A stretch of 64,000 nucleotides of DNA from Buttiauxella gaviniae ATCC 51604 (lineage in GTDB: Bacteria; Pseudomonadota; Gammaproteobacteria; Enterobacterales; Enterobacteriaceae). Positions 61,604-64,000 of the stretch are shown piece by piece (positions within the stretch are counted from its first letter, which is position 1; each line of letters begins with the position of its first letter). Position numbers and translations under genes: made by a program. Location of the stretch: positions 248,001 through 312,000 of the forward strand of contig NZ_LXEP01000031.1 of NCBI RefSeq assembly GCF_001654835.1, given 5' to 3'. The notes beneath the pieces are model-generated. The model had not been told where the DNA came from. It saw only the letters and a program-made list of their open reading frames with translations, and ran no database searches.

Positions 61604-62836
61604 TTATTGCTGCTCAGATCGGAAATTTACCGACTTTTGTTTTAGCCAACGCTCGCCTAAAGAAAGCATAACAATCAATACAAACCCCGTTCCGCTGAAT
61701 AAATACAGTGAATAAACCACGCCAAAATACTGCGCACAGTAACCTGCACCTATGGAAACCAATGCCGTTACCATCATTTGTAACCGGTAACTTTTTGCCA
61801 TTGCGGCCGAGATATGAACCTCATCAAACTTCTTCAGGATGGTATAAATCGCCAATGAAAACACCACGTTTGAGAACAGGTGAGCCATAAAAATGAACGC
61901 CAGCGCCAGATATTTTGACGGTGAAAAGGGGACTAAACCGTAGCAGGTGATAAAGGCGAACAGACAACTGACCATCAGCACATTACTGTTACTTTTTTTC
62001 TCAAATTTCTCAGGATTTAAGATTAATGGGCCCGCTAACTGCCCGAGACTACGGGCGAAAAGTAACGCCAGTGCCATGCTTTGCGCTTCAGAACCTGAAA
62101 ATGTTGGTGGAACCAGTGCGGGTAGCAGTGCCATGGCAGGGGCTGCAGCTAACGCCAGCAGGGGTAAAAGTAAAATCCCACGCCGCTGTACGCCTGACAA
62201 TGTTCGCCAATTAATCTGCGCTTGTGAGGGGGAAACTTTAATGAAGGTTTTAGCGAAACGTGACTGCGACAATCTTAATAATATTAGTGCGATGACAAAG
62301 CTTGAAGCATCGAGAACCAGCAGTGACATTACGCTGATATGCCCTAGCAGCAACAGACCCAGGCAAACGCCAAAAATCACATAGCAGGCGAAAATGATGG
62401 TTTCGAGTGTGGTGGCAACCGGCAGTTCTTTCTCGGTCAGTCCCGTTTTAAAAATCTTACTGATTGCCGGGAATGTCATCCCGATAGTGAATGCTGAGGC
62501 GGTCTGAGCAATGAGAAACATCGGAATAGAACCCGTCATTACAGCGCTGAGTGGCGCGAGAAGACCTAGCATACCCAAACATTCCCCCACTATCAGAATC
62601 TTGAAGGGGTTTGCACTTTGGCAGTAGCGCTCGCCTATTTTGCTGCCAATTAAACCAGGAACGGTAGAAAGAACGTAGGCGAGGGCTAGTGAGGTTGTCG
62701 GTGCCGCCAGGCGAATGAGTTCGCTAAAAATGACGATGTAGGTTATGCCATTTCCGATAGATGAAACAACAAAAGAGAACCCAAGAAGTAGTAGCCACGG
62801 TTTGTCAGCCAGGGCCTGGTATAGTGCTTTTAGCAT
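61604..62836 (-). CDS. MFS-type permease, unknown substrate
   Basis: 410-aa protein with about 12 membrane segments, of the MFS class; the layout and sequence (KPWLLLLGFSFVVSSIGNGITYI, VLSTVPGLIGSKIGERY) resemble putative enterobactin/macrolide-like exporters of the MFS_3 type. The ATG at 62836 gives MLKALYQALADKPW; the upstream 11 codons lack a ribosome site, and the one used (CGGAAACAATC) is weak. It is inserted between yohD and yohC, which are neighbours in E. coli, and is bordered on one side by the expanded ERIC element. Low-GC codons (ATT, TTT, AAA) are somewhat frequent, compatible with acquisition. Confidence 0.82.
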   Translation of the reverse strand: MLKALYQALADKPWLLLLGFSFVVSSIGNGITYIVIFSELIRLAAPTTSLALAYVLSTVPGLIGSKIGERYCQSANPFKILIVGECLGMLGLLAPLSAVMTGSIPMFLIAQTASAFTIGMTFPAISKIFKTGLTEKELPVATTLETIIFACYVIFGVCLGLLLLGHISVMSLLVLDASSFVIALILLRLSQSRFAKTFIKVSPSQAQINWRTLSGVQRRGILLLPLLALAAAPAMALLPALVPPTFSGSEAQSMALALLFARSLGQLAGPLILNPEKFEKKSNSNVLMVSCLFAFITCYGLVPFSPSKYLALAFIFMAHLFSNVVFSLAIYTILKKFDEVHISAAMAKSYRLQMMVTALVSIGAGYCAQYFGVVYSLYLFSGTGFVLIVMLSLGERWLKQKSVNFRSEQQ

Positions 62837-63133
62837 GATTGTTTCCGTAATAATCCAATAAGTGCACATTTCTCAACAGAGGTGAGAAATGACAAAGTCA
62901 TCGTGTAGATACAGGCTTATTGGTTACGGAATTACATTGGGGAGCTGTCCTGATAAAGCATTATTGGGCGGTGTTATTTAAATATGACTCTTTCGCCGTT
63001 TCGTCAACGTGGCGGCATAAATTTTGCTATTTGCAGCATGCAGATATTTTCAGATGATTAAAAAACAATCAAGCCGCTGTGCATTATACTTTGACTGTGC
63101 TCAATCGATTTTTTTGACATGTCAGGAGGCGTT

Positions 63134-63721
63134 ATGAGTCATGTCTGGGGGCTTTTTTCCCATCCTAATCGTGAAATGCAGGACATAAAACGCGAGAACG
63201 AAACGGTAACGCATCACTACACTCACCATGTATTAATCATGGCGGCCATTCCGGTTATCTGTGCGTTTATCGGCACAACCCAAATTGGCTGGAATTTTGG
63301 TGATGGTACCTTCGTTCAATTATCGATGTTTAACGGCTTCTATCTAGGAGTACTGTTTTATGCCCTGATGCTGGCTGGTGTGGCCGTCATGGGGCGGGTC
63401 ATCTGGTGGATGGCGCGTAACTACCCGCATCGTCCGTCGCTTGCTCGTTGCATGGTGTTTGCAGGTTACGTTGCAACCCCGCTGTTTATCAGCGGCTTAG
63501 TCGCATTGTATCCATTGGTGTGGTTGTGCGTGCTGGTAGGGGCCGCAGCCCTTATTTATACCGGATACCTATTGTATGTAGGGGTGCCTGAGTTCCTTGG
63601 CATCAACAAAGAAGAGGGGATGAGCTTTTCCAGCTCAACACTCGCCATTGGCGTGCTGGTGCTTGAGGTACTGTTAGCCCTGAGTGTTATTCTTTGGGGT
63701 TATGGCTACCGTCTATTTTGA
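63134..63721 (+). CDS. yohC: YohC, Yip1-family inner-membrane protein
   Basis: 195-aa membrane protein of the Yip1 family with five or six membrane segments, function unknown. The ATG at 63134 has AGGAGGCGTT before it and the protein starts [15 protein letters not shown], as in E. coli; the frame runs five codons upstream. Highly conserved stretches such as [25 protein letters not shown] [20 protein letters not shown] and [19 protein letters not shown] leave no doubt. Upstream, the yohD neighbour of E. coli is separated by the inserted MFS gene. Confidence 0.95.
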   Translation: MSHVWGLFSHPNREMQDIKRENETVTHHYTHHVLIMAAIPVICAFIGTTQIGWNFGDGTFVQLSMFNGFYLGVLFYALMLAGVAVMGRVIWWMARNYPHRPSLARCMVFAGYVATPLFISGLVALYPLVWLCVLVGAAALIYTGYLLYVGVPEFLGINKEEGMSFSSSTLAIGVLVLEVLLALSVILWGYGYRLF

Positions 63722-63854
63722 TACTTGTTTACGAATCAATAGTGGCAGTTTTCAGGGGCGTCAGCGTATTATGCTGGCGCCTCATCTATTCATACGCGCT
63801 GTGAAGAGATTCGAAGGACACATTATTTTTTTGAATAATTACAGAAGTGTCACC

Positions 63855-64000
63855 ATGCCGACAAAAATCCGTCTATCGTTGCTCAGCCTTGCGCTGATGA
63901 TTGCCGTACCATTCGCTTCCCAGGCTGCGAATAAAACCACCGTACAACAGGTCAGTGCCGGGCAAGAGATCGCCTCTGGCAGTGCCATGATCGTCGATCT
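63855..64000 (+). CDS. pbpG: PbpG, D-Ala-D-Ala endopeptidase (PBP7), 3' end cut
   Basis: Only the first 48 codons are in the window. They encode a signal peptide ([20 protein letters not shown]) and the start of the mature enzyme, including [12 protein letters not shown], which matches E. coli PbpG just before its first catalytic motif. PBP7 is a periplasmic endopeptidase cleaving DD-crosslinks of peptidoglycan. The ATG at 63855 is preceded by AGAAGTGTCACC. Neighbour yohC agrees with the E. coli order. Confidence 0.92.
   Translation, partial: MPTKIRLSLLSLALMIAVPFASQAANKTTVQQVSAGQEIASGSAMIVD

Overview
The window reads as the chromosome of a gamma-proteobacterium of the family Enterobacteriaceae. 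Nearly every housekeeping protein matches its Escherichia coli counterpart in length, motifs and local order (rcsC-rcsB-rcsD, ompC with the antisense RNA micF, the biotin, molybdate and molybdopterin operons, ybhL to rhlE, dusC to pbpG). It is not E. coli itself: it has an MgtE magnesium transporter, an intact mdtQ, a MarA-like regulator away from any mar operon, and a different large-scale gene order. A relative such as Kluyvera or Buttiauxella is possible, but the genus is a guess. No rRNA, tRNA, CRISPR array, prophage or insertion sequence was seen.

Layout. 1-12.9 kb: Rcs envelope-stress phosphorelay (rcsC cut by the left edge, rcsB, rcsD), micF, ompC, apbE, ada-alkB and the ABC exporter yojI, as at about minute 50 of E. 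coli. 13.0-14.4 kb: mgtE, at a break in synteny. 14.5-47.2 kb: the E. coli minute-17 block: modABC, ybhA, pgl, ybhC, ybhB, bioA/bioBFCD, uvrB, yvcK, moaABCDE, ybhL, ybhN-clsB-ybhP, ybhQ, ybhRSFG-cecR and rhlE. Inserted in it are a DJ-1/PfpI gene, a two-gene module of toxin-antitoxin type and an orphan ABC ATPase. 47.3-64 kb: the E. coli minute-48 block dusC, yohP, mdtQ, yohF, yohD, yohC, pbpG (cut by the right edge), opened up by accessory genes: a Cys-rich small protein, a decayed secreted-protein gene, a marA paralogue, a bglGFB operon, a LysR regulator, a methyltransferase, an MFS/HxlR pair and a second MFS gene.

How the parts work together. ModE-type palindromes lie before both modA and moaA, and a Moco riboswitch precedes moaA, so molybdate uptake and molybdopterin synthesis look co-regulated although modE is not present. 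A BirA operator sits between bioA and bioBFCD. A perfect CecR palindrome sits between cecR-ybhGFSR and rhlE. A LexA box and paired DnaA boxes precede uvrB. Two identical BglG antiterminator targets, each overlapping a terminator, precede bglG and bglF.

The most interesting candidate for an undescribed system is the module at 27.06-27.91 kb: a small Cys-rich HicA-like protein followed by an HTH protein, behind an 8-bp inverted repeat. Also notable are an ERIC element expanded by related insertions in both arms, a 134-bp structured insert between ybhS and ybhR, and the two synteny junctions.
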